From positions 17,514-76,729 of the forward strand of contig NW_004457640.1 of NCBI RefSeq assembly GCF_000313135.1: DNA of 59,216 nucleotides, written 5' to 3'. A program made the translations under genes and the position numbers. Below the pieces are notes generated by a model. That model worked only from the letters and a program-made list of their open reading frames with translations. It made no database searches and was not told where the DNA came from. This document shows, one piece after another, positions 1 to 8,692 of this stretch. Position 1 is the stretch's first letter. Every line of letters begins with the position of its first letter. This DNA comes from Acanthamoeba castellanii str. Neff. Taxonomy: Eukaryota > Discosea > Longamoebia > Acanthamoebidae.

Positions 1-1336
1 GGGAGGGGGTGTAGGCGACGGCGGGGGTGCGCAAGGGTGCCCAGGGGCACAAGGACAGGCGCGGCCCGGGTGCGGCCATCACGCTCCAGGCGCTGCTGGA
101 GGAGGAGGAGGCCGGCATGGTCCAGCTCGGCGACGCGTCCATCGCTTCCCCCTTCACGGCCCGCAGCACCACCATCGGACCCGGTACCCCCCTCGTCCGC
201 GCTCCGACGCCTGTGCGTGTGCGTGTGCGGTCGTGCGTGTGGTGGCTGACGAATTTGTGCATCTCTCTCGCTGTGGTGTTGGTGTGTGTGTGTGTGTGTT
301 CAAAAAGTGGAGCAAATCCTGCAGCAGGGCCGCTGTACGCTGGCGACGACGATGCAGATGTACAAGATCCTCGCCCTCAACTGCCTCATCTCGGCCTACT
401 CCCTGTCCGTCCTCTACTACGACGGCATCAAGCTCGGCGACACGTACCCCCTTCCCCCCAATCTTCTGTTCCCTGGGCGACTGTTGTGAACTCACGCACC
501 GCTCGCGCACGCAGTCAGATGACGTGCGTTGGCGTGCTGGTTGCCATGTGCTTCCTCTTCATCACCCGCTCCAAGGTAACCCTCGCCAACTCACGCAGCT
601 CCGGCCGATTGGATACTGACTGTGTGTGTGTGTGTGATGAATTACAGCCGCTGGAGAAGCTGTCGGCGCAGCGGCCGGCCGGGAGCATCTTCGCGCCGGG
701 CGTCGTGGTGTCGCTTCTGGGCCAGTTCGCGGTGCACTACTACGCGCTCACGCAGGTGCTCGATCTGGCGCACGCCGCGCAGGGCCTCGAGAACCGCGCG
801 TCGCTGGACGCCCAGTTCACGCCCAACATGGTCAACACGGCCGTATTCCTCATCACGTCGGCCATGCAGGTCGCCACCTTCACCATCAACCACAGGGTAC
901 CACCACTACCACTTTCCACTTGCACGATGCGCGATGCGGCCTTCTTAAGGTTGGGCCGACGTGTGCGCGTGTGTCGTGTGCCGTGTGCAGGGCCGGCCGT
1001 TCAAGGAGGACCTGTGGGAGAACAAGGGCCTCCTGTACGGCCTCTCGGCGATGGCCACCTTGACCCTGGTCGCCGCGCTCGAGTCCATCCCGCCCTTCAA
1101 CACCTACCTCCAGCTCGTCCCGCTGCCGGTACGCGCTCGCTCTCTCCCTCTCCCTCTCTCTCTCTCTCTCCTTCAGCCCACGTCGCGCATCTCGCTTCGC
1201 TTTCACAGCTCGCTCACTACACCGGGGGGGGGACCAACAACAGTTCAAGTGGACGATGGTGGGGTACGTGGTTGGGGACTTCGTCATCGCATTCGTGTGG
1301 GACCGAGTTTGCCTGCTCGTGTTCAGGCGAGCATGA
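1..1336 (+). CDS. ATP13A1: P5A-type ATPase (ATP13A1/Spf1 family), C-terminal exons
   Basis: Partial gene; its 5' part lies before the window. P5A ATPases are ER membrane pumps that remove mistargeted transmembrane helices. Six exons are visible and join in phase: 1-~190, ~302-450, ~515-575, ~650-896, ~991-1127 and ~1238-1336. The first encodes the segment ending LGDASIASPFTAR, typical of the end of the P domain. The next carries the Gln-Gly-Arg-Cys-Thr-Leu stretch leading into a transmembrane helix (QMYKILALNCLISAYS). Later exons encode the last hydrophobic helices, including FKWTMVGYVVGDFVIAFVW, and stop at TGA 1334-1336. Donors are GTACCC, GTAACC, GTACCA and GTACGC. Family assignment is from motif recognition and is firm for the P5A subfamily. 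A near-identical partial copy of exons 4 and 6 sits about 2.3 kb downstream. Confidence 0.85.
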
Positions 1337-1590
1337 AGAGAGCAAAATGACGACACACGAATGCGGTGAATATTTTTGTGGTTTGCCCCGAACTCACCGC
1401 CAAGGCGAAGGCAGGGGCGCGCGCGAGTAGATGTGTCTGTGATGGGCGGGTTAAGGTTAAGACTCGACGTGTGAGGTCTAACCTTCCTACGTCAGTGCCC
1501 CGCAATAAAAGGCACTTTAAAAAGCACTTTATGGGTGATGTGGGTGGTGGACACTTGCGGCCTTAGGCAGCACCATGCCTGCGACTTCGG

Positions 1591-2616
1591 TCATGCCCCA
1601 TGCCTGCGGTCGGGGCTGCTGTTACGCCTTCTCTTCGGGTTGTGCTTGCTGAGCTTCGGCGCCACGCGCACCCTCTGCCCCTTGATGAAGATGCCGGCCT
1701 CTGCCCCTTGAGCAATCGCCGCCCGTGCCTTGTCTGGGGAGGCGAGGAAGACAAAGCCTGAGGGAGAGCGAGCGACAAGTGTCAAGGTGGTGGTCGTGGT
1801 GCAAAAACAATCAACAATCAATGGTGGCCGCATACCGGATCCAATGGACTGCCCATGGTTTCTCAACACCACAGCGTCAATGACTGGACCAAAGGCGCTG
1901 AAGGCATCCTTCAGCTCCCGTTCGGTGCAGCTGACGTGTAGGCCACCGATGTACAGATCGGTCCCTGGGCGGTGCATTGTCAGACAAGATCTTCGCCCAC
2001 AAAACAAAGGCGCCATGGAGCTTACCGCAAAAAGGAGGTGGCAGCACCGGAGGCAAAGGCGTGGGGGGGTTGAAGAACCTGGCGTGGGGGTTGAACTGGG
2101 CCAGCATGTGGCTCAACTTGGCCAGCGTGGGCAGCGGTTCGAGGCGCGTCTTGATGGTGGCGAAGTTGTTGATGATCTTCGTGAGGTCGTTGGTGAAGAG
2201 CTCCTCCTTCGTGGCGAAGATCTTGTAGCGGTCCACCATGGCCTTGAGGCTCTCGGCGCAGGCCTTCAAGTCCTCCCAGGAGCCCGTGTAGTGGCCCCAG
2301 TTCGGACCCACTTTAAAGTGGTCATCGAGGTCGACGTGTAGGGCCTTCATGTCGAAGTGGAAGCCATACAAGCACTCGATGCTGCCTGAGAACAACTGTC
2401 AGTCAGCCTTTCATTATTTAGAATGACCAACAAAGAAACAAAGGAGGGTCGCGAACCAGTTGTCTTGATCTCCTCCCCGATGCAGAGGAGCTGCTCGATG
2501 TCTGCATAGAGCGCAAGGGCCTGGGCCGTCAGCAGCTCTTCGGTGATGTCGCTGTTTGGTGCTGCGATGGCAGTGTCCATGGGGTTTGTGGGCCGCGTGG
2601 AGAGTGAGCAAACCAT
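1591..2616 (-). CDS. RRM-domain protein with a helical N-terminal region
   Basis: Four exons join in phase: 2616/2580-2457, 2385-2026, 1964-1836 and 1757-1591. They give 259 residues from the ATG at 2580, or 271 from the ATG at 2616. The N-terminal 160 residues are predicted mostly helical and not recognised. A proline-rich linker (PPTPLPPVLPPP) follows, then one RNA recognition motif with RNP2 (LYIGGL) and, across the last intron, a degenerate RNP1 (SGFVFLAS). The tail is basic (KRRRNSSPDRR). The RRM argues for RNA binding; the partner is unknown. The RRM exon alone could be mistaken for a separate gene starting at 1977, but the intron GTAAGC...CCCAG (2025-1965) joins the linker to the RRM in frame. 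The gene lies between the two ATPase copies, on the opposite strand. Confidence 0.7.
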
Positions 2617-2837
2617 CGAGCAGGCTTGCGTCTTTAAAACAGGTTTTGACTTTCGGTGACGAGGGAGTTGGCTCAGTCCGGGGCAACCTGCCTGGCCAAT
2701 GACGGCTCCTGTACAACTTGTTCGGTCTCATGGACAACATGTTCTGTGGATTCTGTTGGGGGTTGCCATGCGCCGTTGTTGTGGTGTTTCATTTTTAGAT
2801 TATATCATGAAGATCCACAAATGTCAGCCGGGGCAAG

Positions 2838-3492
2838 TTAGCCGGCGTGGAGGGCTTCGATCTGTGCGTGTCCGGCGACGGCCTGACCCACCTCCAGAAC
2901 GCGTGCAGGAGGCTCGCCGCGGTCACAGTGTGGGCGCGCGTGTCGCCGCAGCAGAAGGAATACGTGCTGGCCGGGCTCAAGGCCAGCGGTCACATCGCGG
3001 CCGGCCGGGAGCATCTTCGCGCCGGGCGTCGTGGTGTCGCTGCTGGGCCAGTTCGCGGTGCACTACTACGCGCTCACGCAGGTGCTCGATCTGGCGCACG
3101 CCGCGCAGGGCCTCGAGAACCGCGCGTCGCTGGACGCCCAGTTCACGCCCAACATGGTCAACACGGCCGTGTTCCTCATCACGTCGGCCATGCAGGTCGC
3201 CACCTTCACCATCAACCACAGGGTACGGCCGCCGCCGCCGCCACCTCCACCACCTCCACCACCTGCGTGATGTGCGCGATGCGAAGAAGGAGTTGGGCTG
3301 ACGTGTGTCGCTCTCTCCCTCTCTCTCCCTTCAGCCCACATCTGCAGCTTCGCTTCCCCAAGCTCACCGCGCGGGGGGGGGGGAACAACAACAGTTCAAG
3401 TGGACGATGGTGGGGTACGTGGTTGGGGACTTCGTCATCGCATTCGTGTGGGACCGAGTTTGCCTGCTCGTGTTCAGGCGAGCATGAAGAGC
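2838..3492 (+). pseudogene. Truncated, internally deleted second copy of the P5A ATPase
   Basis: 2838-2996 encodes a catalytic-region piece (GVEGFDLCVSGDGL, then VWARVSPQQKEYVLAGLK) of the kind that precedes the hinge motif of the P domain. At 2997 the sequence jumps, without a splice site and out of frame, into the middle of the exon seen at 671-896. 2997-3222 matches 671-896 with two differences visible by eye, both silent (CTT/CTG and GTA/GTG). The exon at about 991-1127 is absent: the intron sequence passes from the fourth-intron type to the fifth-intron type. The final exon (about 3385-3487, TGA following) matches the first copy base for base. The hinge region, several membrane helices and one exon are therefore missing. 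It is either a decayed tandem duplicate or a mis-assembled allele. Confidence 0.75.
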
Positions 3493-3852
3493 GCGCGGCA
3501 AGTTGTGGTTACAGATGAATACCCCGCATTTCCAGAGCCTCCCACGCCTGGAAGAACATTTTAGGATTGGCGTGTGGGTCAATGTGACCGACACAGAGGT
3601 GGTCGGTCAGCACTACACCTGAGTGCTCGGCTTCGTGCCGGCACAGAGAGGACCCAGCGGCGCAGCTGGCCCGTTCAAGCTCGTAAGGTGGGTTCTGCGC
3701 GACGACTGGCCCGACGACCACGGTCGCGCAGACGTCAACATCAACGAGGACGGCGTCTGGACGAAGTCCCACGTGGACGCCCTCGCCACTCCTATGTTAT
3801 TCTTTTGAGTTTATCTTCTGTACATCGCGGGAGTACTACACACAAGGAAGGC
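3493..3852. other. Spacer with an unassigned open segment
   Basis: Between the ATPase copy and the methyltransferase start. 3518-3620 and 3623-3808 (+) are both open and read like protein: HFRIGVWVNVTDTEVV..., then VLGFVPAQRGP and WVLRDDWPDDHG. They are separated by a single TGA at 3620-3622. The opposite strand over 3509-3772 is also open. I recognise no family. This may be a gene remnant or simply an open GC-rich stretch. A T-rich run lies at 3797-3808. Confidence 0.3.
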
Positions 3853-5133
3853 ATGGCCACCAGCAGCAGCAACAACACACGAGAGGACTTCGATCCGCCC
3901 ATCGTGTTGGGCGGTGGTCTGTTTGCACAAGATGACGACGACAGCGACGACGATCTTCTTTCCGCGCAAGAGGTAGAGGAAGAAGCCCGCCTGGGCCAGC
4001 AGAAGTCCTTCCTCTTTGCCGATCTGGTACAACACTCTCGTTCATTTTCAATTTTCCTGATTTATGGACGATTTGGAATCAAATCAGATTGACGATAACA
4101 CGGATTTATCTTAATCTCAAGATTTAATTAACGATCGATGAAAGATTAATCTTTGAGATAATATTTGGCTTTTTCGGGGCAGAACTTGGAGGTGAGGGAG
4201 CTGGGCTACAGTGCCACCAACGCCGCCTACGTGTGGCCCAACGGCGGCCGCCTCGCCACCCTCCTCTCTTCCGGCCCGCCGCGGCCTTCCCCGCTCCTAC
4301 TCGAGCTGGGCTCCGGCACAGGTGCCGTTCCCAGACCGAACCACAGCGCAGCTCTCTTGCTGCTCATCATGTGCGCGTGTGCGTGTGTGTGTGTGTGTGC
4401 GTGTGTGTCGTGTGTGCGTGGCGTATGTGCGTGTGCGTGTGCGTGTGCGCTGCAGGGATCCTGTCGATCTACCTGCGACGCAAGGGTTGGCACGTGGTGA
4501 GCAGCGACTACGACGAGGCGGCGATCGAGGAAAACATCGCCCACAACTGCCGGCTCAACGACGTGCCGCACCACCACGTGCCCCACACCTGGGGCACGCC
4601 CTTCCCCTTCGACCTCCTCCGCGCCCGCTTTGCCGCCATCGGCGACACCACCCGTACCCCAACTCATTTCTCCAGCGCGGCTGGGCTGTGTGGCGTGTGT
4701 GTGTGTGGTGTGTGTGTGTGTGTCGAGCTGACCCCTTTGTCGTGTGTGTCGTGTGTCGTGTGTGTACTTGCAAGGGCACGACGTGGATGTGGTGGCGGCG
4801 TCGGACATCCTGCTGTACGCGGAGCAGTACGACAATCTGGTCGACTCCCTCGGGCAGCTCTTCCGCCACGCCCACGAGGCCAAGCTCGCCCGCCGCCGCG
4901 AGAAGGAATGCGAAGAAGGCGCGGCAGCGGCCGAGGCGGAGGGGCTCGTGGTGGAGGGCACGCGGTACGGCTACCCGGTGTTCCTGCTCAACGTGGCGCG
5001 AAGGTTGAAGAGCACGCCGGACTTCTTCGCCAAGATGGAGCGTGCGGGCTTCGAGATCCACCACCTGCGCGACGTGGGCTCCAACGTGGCCATCACCCAC
5101 ACCCGCTTCAACTCCCTCGCGCCCCACACCTGA
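3853..5133 (+). CDS. METTL21-like (family 16) protein methyltransferase
   Basis: Four exons join in phase: 3853-4026, 4183-4321, 4456-4653 and 4775-5133 (289 residues). The N-terminus is acidic. The core is a seven-beta-strand SAM-binding fold: the segment NAAYVWPNGGRLA precedes motif I (LLLELGSGTG), which is split by the second intron and continues ILSIYLRRKGWHVVSSDYDE, with the acidic residue expected to contact the ribose. DVVAASDILLY is the post-II motif typical of methyltransferase family 16 (METTL21 and relatives), which methylate lysines on chaperones and elongation factors. The exact substrate cannot be told from sequence. The last third contains an Ala/Glu-rich insertion (about residues 205-220). 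The second and third introns are rich in TG repeats. It converges on the Ras gene, 225 bp stop to stop. Confidence 0.75.
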
Positions 5134-5358
5134 GGTGATCAATAAATAATAAATAATAATAATAAATAATGATTTAATTATAATATTAACGCAAAACGAA
5201 AGCGTTGTCCCCTCTCTTTTCTTCTTCTTCTTTCTCTTCATCCCCTCTTTCTTCGCCTCCTTCTGTCGTGGCCGCGGTCACTTTGTTCGCTTTCGCCGCG
5301 AGATCGCGCCACCGCGGTGCATGCGCGTCGTAGGTGTACCTCATCGGTTGGCGCGCTT
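5134..5358. repeat. AT-rich convergent spacer with AATAAT repeats
   Basis: The spacer between two convergent genes begins with an AATAAATAAT-type array (5141-5190) carrying several AATAAA-like hexamers, which could serve as poly(A) signals for the methyltransferase gene. A CTTCTTCTTTCT tract follows. Confidence 0.6.
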
Positions 5359-6582
5359 CTAGTAGAGGGTGCAGCCCTTCTTTTTCTTCTTGACCGTTTC
5401 CACGACGCTCGACCGTCGCATATGCTTCCCTCGCCACTGCATGATCTCCCGCACTGCACGCACGCTCCAACCGCCGTTAGTGTGCGTTGTGTTGCGTGTG
5501 TGCGGTGGTGCGTGTGCGGGTTGCGTGTGTGCGGTGATGCGTGTGGGTGGTTACCAAGGCAGAAGAAGACTTCATTGATGTTGTGGTTGGTCTTGGCGCT
5601 GGTCTCGAAGTGCGAGAGGCGGTGCTTCTTGGCCAGCTCCCGCCCCTCTTCGAGGCTCACCACACGCTCTTCCTCCAGATCGATCTTGTTTCCCACCAGC
5701 ACCACCGGTATCTGCACACACGCGACACACATGACACACGCGACACACACGACACACACAGGAAGAGACTCGTCAATCATCCATCTTGTAGCGAAGACGC
5801 GGTGGAGTGGTTTACATCCGGTTCGTCCTCCTTGATTCGCATGATGTGGGACCTGAGCGCTGCGGCGGCCTCGAAACTCTCGGTCGAGGTCACGCTGTAG
5901 GCCAGCAGGAAGCCCTGCCCGGTCTTCATGTACTGGTCCCGCAGCCTGCGCGCGCGAGGGGGAGATGTCAACCACTGGCCAAAGAGTTGCGTCGTCGAGA
6001 GCGACAAAGGAAAAACGTACGCGCTGAACTCCTCCTGTATGCGGCCCCATGTTTGCGACACACACACACAACAGATGACGCCCACACGCAGTGAGCGAGG
6101 GTCGGAAGAGGTGGCGAGGTGAGGAGAGAACGAAACCTGTCCAGCGGTGTCCATGATGTCCAGAATGCACGCCTGCCCGTCCACCTCCACCCCCTTCCGA
6201 TAGCTGTCCTCTATCGTCGGATCGTACTGTACTCAACACAAACACAGCCACGCACCCGGCCAGCGTCAGTCTCGGCTTTATGTCAATTTTTTATTTTATT
6301 TTGTTATTTGATTATAAATAAAACTACCAGGATAAAATAAGGTAGGTACCTTCTCCACAAAGTTGCCCTGTATGAAGCGCACCGTCATGGCCGACTTCCT
6401 GTTGCCCACCATTCACCACGTGAAGCCGTCAGCCGCCACTCCTTTCGTTCTTTCCATCCCCCCCCCGGCATTCACTTTCGTCTTTTTATGTCCGTTGCTC
6501 GGGGGGGGCAGAAAGCGAACCCGACTCCGCCAGGGCCAACCACCACGATGCGGTAATCGTGCATGCTACGGCCGTCCGCCAT
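5359..6582 (-). CDS. Ras/Rap-family small GTPase
   Basis: Seven exons join in phase to 198 residues: 6582-6521, 6398-6350, 6226-6137, 6034-6021 (only 14 nt), 5945-5816, 5711-5555 and 5453-5359. All five G-box motifs are present. G1 is GPGGVGKS, completed across the first intron. Switch I is YDPTIEDSYRK, the Ras/Rap effector loop. G3 is DTAGQ, followed by the microexon EEFSA. G4 is NKID and G5 is ETSAK. The C-terminus is a lysine run followed by CTLY, a CAAX-type prenylation box, so membrane anchoring is expected. It is a molecular switch for growth, motility or phagocytosis signalling. Oddities are proline at the second P-loop position, where Ras has Ala and Rap Ser, and a terminal Tyr in the CAAX box. 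Subfamily is uncertain: Ras or Rap. Confidence 0.9.
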
Positions 6583-7095
6583 GGCAGTGCTTCGGCCGGG
6601 CTGAGTTTTTCCTCTCTTGTTATCTGTGGTTATTTTGTTATTATCGAGTTACTCGATCGGGTTGTTTTTCCTCTTCTGCACGTGGCGTGCGGCCCAAGAC
6701 CGTGTGGGGAAACTTGAGTTTGCACTTTTAAAATAAGGGAGAAATTGCCACACCTTGGGCTTGCCAGGCATGTTGGCACTTCACAATCCTTGTGGTGGCT
6801 GATCCAGCAAAACACCCATTGCAAATGAAACTCAGTTATGTGTCACTCACAACACTCAGACTAAATGAACTGTCAACTGACCAGTTCATCAAGCACAAGG
6901 TTTGGTTTCAACCCCTAGTTCCCTTTGTATTTATATTTCCTCTCTTCCCTAGCATTATGTCAACAGGCACAGGGTGTGGTGATCATTTTAATGAACTAGG
7001 TCTGTTTCACCTGCCCTTACTAGAGTCTTGGGACGTGGTCCCTGCCATCAGCCAGTACACAGTATGAAGGCAGAGTTGTTTGTCTTGAGAGGCAA
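6583..7095. other. Intergenic region without a recognisable gene
   Basis: Lies between the Ras start and the prefoldin stop. 6700-7030 is AT-richer than its surroundings and has no convincing open frame. A perfect 8-bp hairpin (ATGAACTG, nine-base loop, CAGTTCAT) sits at 6865-6889. Ras promoter elements should lie just above 6582, but none is obvious. Confidence 0.5.
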
Positions 7096-7972
7096 CTACT
7101 GCGGCTGCTGGGCCATCTTCTCCTGCATGACGCCAATAATGGCCTCCAGATTCTTGCGCTTGGTGAGGAGGGCTTGCTGCAGCTTTTCCGCATTCTCCTG
7201 CACGAGACCCAGCTTTCTGTCCACGTACTCCTGCGCCTGCTGTGGGGTCTGCGCACCCATGATACAGATGACGACACGGAGTTGTGTCAGCGCATCACTG
7301 GTGGCACGCTAGAGGTGGCGAGGCGCAGGGTCTAAAGAGCAGAGATAGGGTACGCGTTCAATGTAGTAGCCGGTGCCAATGTCAATCATGACGGCCTCCA
7401 CGTTGGTCAGCTTGCCCTTCACGTACAGCTGCACCCGCCCGATCCATTTGCGTTAGCTAGCCAACGGCAGAGCGAGTACCGCAAGCACACACTGGTGGTG
7501 CACACGCCACCGCACACGCCCAAAGAGCGCGCGAGGTGGGGTCGTACGGAGCTGGTAAGGGGCGCCAAGACCTCTCGACCTGCGCGCATGAGCACTCCAA
7601 ACAAGGAGGGTGGACTGTATGAGGAGACTGGACGGTGCAAAGCAAAGGCTCCGCTGGGGTAAGCGTTTGGTGCACAAACCGTTGGTCTCGGGCGTGAGGG
7701 CAGCGAGGGAGTCCTTGGAGTCGAGGAATCGCTGCCCGGCAGTCTTGAGCTTTTGCAGCGATGCGGCAAGCGTTTGCGCCTCCTACGATTTCAATAGTAC
7801 GCACTAATTAGATCTAAATCGTGCACAATGACAATTGGTACAAAATTCAAAAAAAAAAAATGAGAATAATTAAACAAACCTCTTCAAACTGTTGCTTGAG
7901 GTTGGAGAGCTGCTCGAGGGAAAGGCTGGTGATTGGGATGGGTTGCCCCTGCTGTCCTCCTGGCGCCGCCAT
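7096..7972 (-). CDS. PFDN5: Prefoldin subunit 5
   Basis: Alpha-class subunit of the hexameric prefoldin co-chaperone, which hands unfolded actin and tubulin to the CCT chaperonin. The start (ATG 7972-7970) gives MAAPGGQQGQP, then LSLEQLSNLKQQFEEE, the N-terminal coiled-coil helix. Successive exons give TLAASLQKLKTAGQRF, REVLAPLTSSLYV, then GKLTNVEAVMIDIGTGYYIE, the beta-hairpin core diagnostic of PFDN5. The last exon ends ...MQEKMAQQPQ at TAG 7098-7096. At least four introns, with phase-consistent donors (GTTTGT, GTACGA, GTACCC). Length is near 150 residues, as usual for the family. It is divergent from the small CxxC protein, with 77 bp between start codons. Confidence 0.88.
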
Positions 7973-8049
7973 TTCGATCTTTGGCCAGCAAAAGAGAAAA
8001 AACAAAATAAGAAATACTGTTTTGATTATTCTTATTTCTTATGCTCACA

Positions 8050-8385
8050 ATGGAGGTGGACGACGAAGCGCGAGCAGCAGAGACACCGCAGCAGGGACTG
8101 AGCGCGATGGAGATGGCATCCATCGCGGCGGCCCTGGGCGAGGACGACCCCGCACTCGCACATCTTGTGGCGGCGGCCCGCGGACTGCAACTGCAGACCC
8201 AGCCCGGCGGTGGTGCGATTCTGGTCGAGGAGCGTGGACGAGGCCATATCCTCGAGCAGGCCCAGGCCGATGGGAGCAGCTTCGTGTGCGACATGTGCCA
8301 CGGCATCGTCGCCACGCGTCGTCGCGTGCCGCACGTCACACAATGGTGCCCTGCCCTGCCCTCCTCGCCCATGCAGCGCGACTAG
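8050..8385 (+). CDS. Small acidic protein with C-terminal CxxC motif
   Basis: Single-exon frame of 111 residues from ATG 8050; an in-frame ATG also lies at 8041. The N-terminal half is acidic (MEVDDEARAAE). The C-terminal part reads FVCDMCHGIVATRR, then HVTQWCPALP. The two Cys of CxxC plus the later His and Cys could bind a metal. I do not recognise the family. The start is only 77 bp from the prefoldin start, so the pair probably share a bidirectional promoter. Further exons downstream cannot be excluded. Confidence 0.5.
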   Translation: MEVDDEARAAETPQQGLSAMEMASIAAALGEDDPALAHLVAAARGLQLQTQPGGGAILVEERGRGHILEQAQADGSSFVCDMCHGIVATRRRVPHVTQWCPALPSSPMQRD

Positions 8386-8692
8386 CGGAGGACAAACAAA
8401 CACCAAATGCAACCGTTGTCACGTTTCTCTTTTCTTCTCGCTTTGGCCGATCTGCTGGGTGCGCCCTCGGGGAAGGTGAATGAGCTCAGTCAAGGTGCTG
8501 TCTTGTTCCCAGCGTGACTGCACCCTCGGCCGAGGGCAAGCACAGCGTACAAATGTCCGGTTAAATCCCAGTATCCCTGGTTATTTTGTCGACACACAGA
8601 GGGGCGACCGAAGACGCAGAGGAGGAGCGCATCAAGGCTCACAGCTCCACTTCTTGCCGGGTCGCATCACCAGCTGCCCGATCGACACAAAG
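8386..8692. other. Upstream region of the dynein heavy chain gene
   Basis: No gene seen. It contains a GC-rich palindrome (CCCTCGGCCGAGGG) near 8522-8536. A frame open upstream of the dynein ATG continues back to 8480 without an ATG in a good position, so the dynein start at 8693 is preferred. Confidence 0.4.

Noticed and set aside
1591..1977. Separate small RRM gene
   Set aside because: An intron with GTAAGC/CCCAG joins it in frame to the upstream exons.
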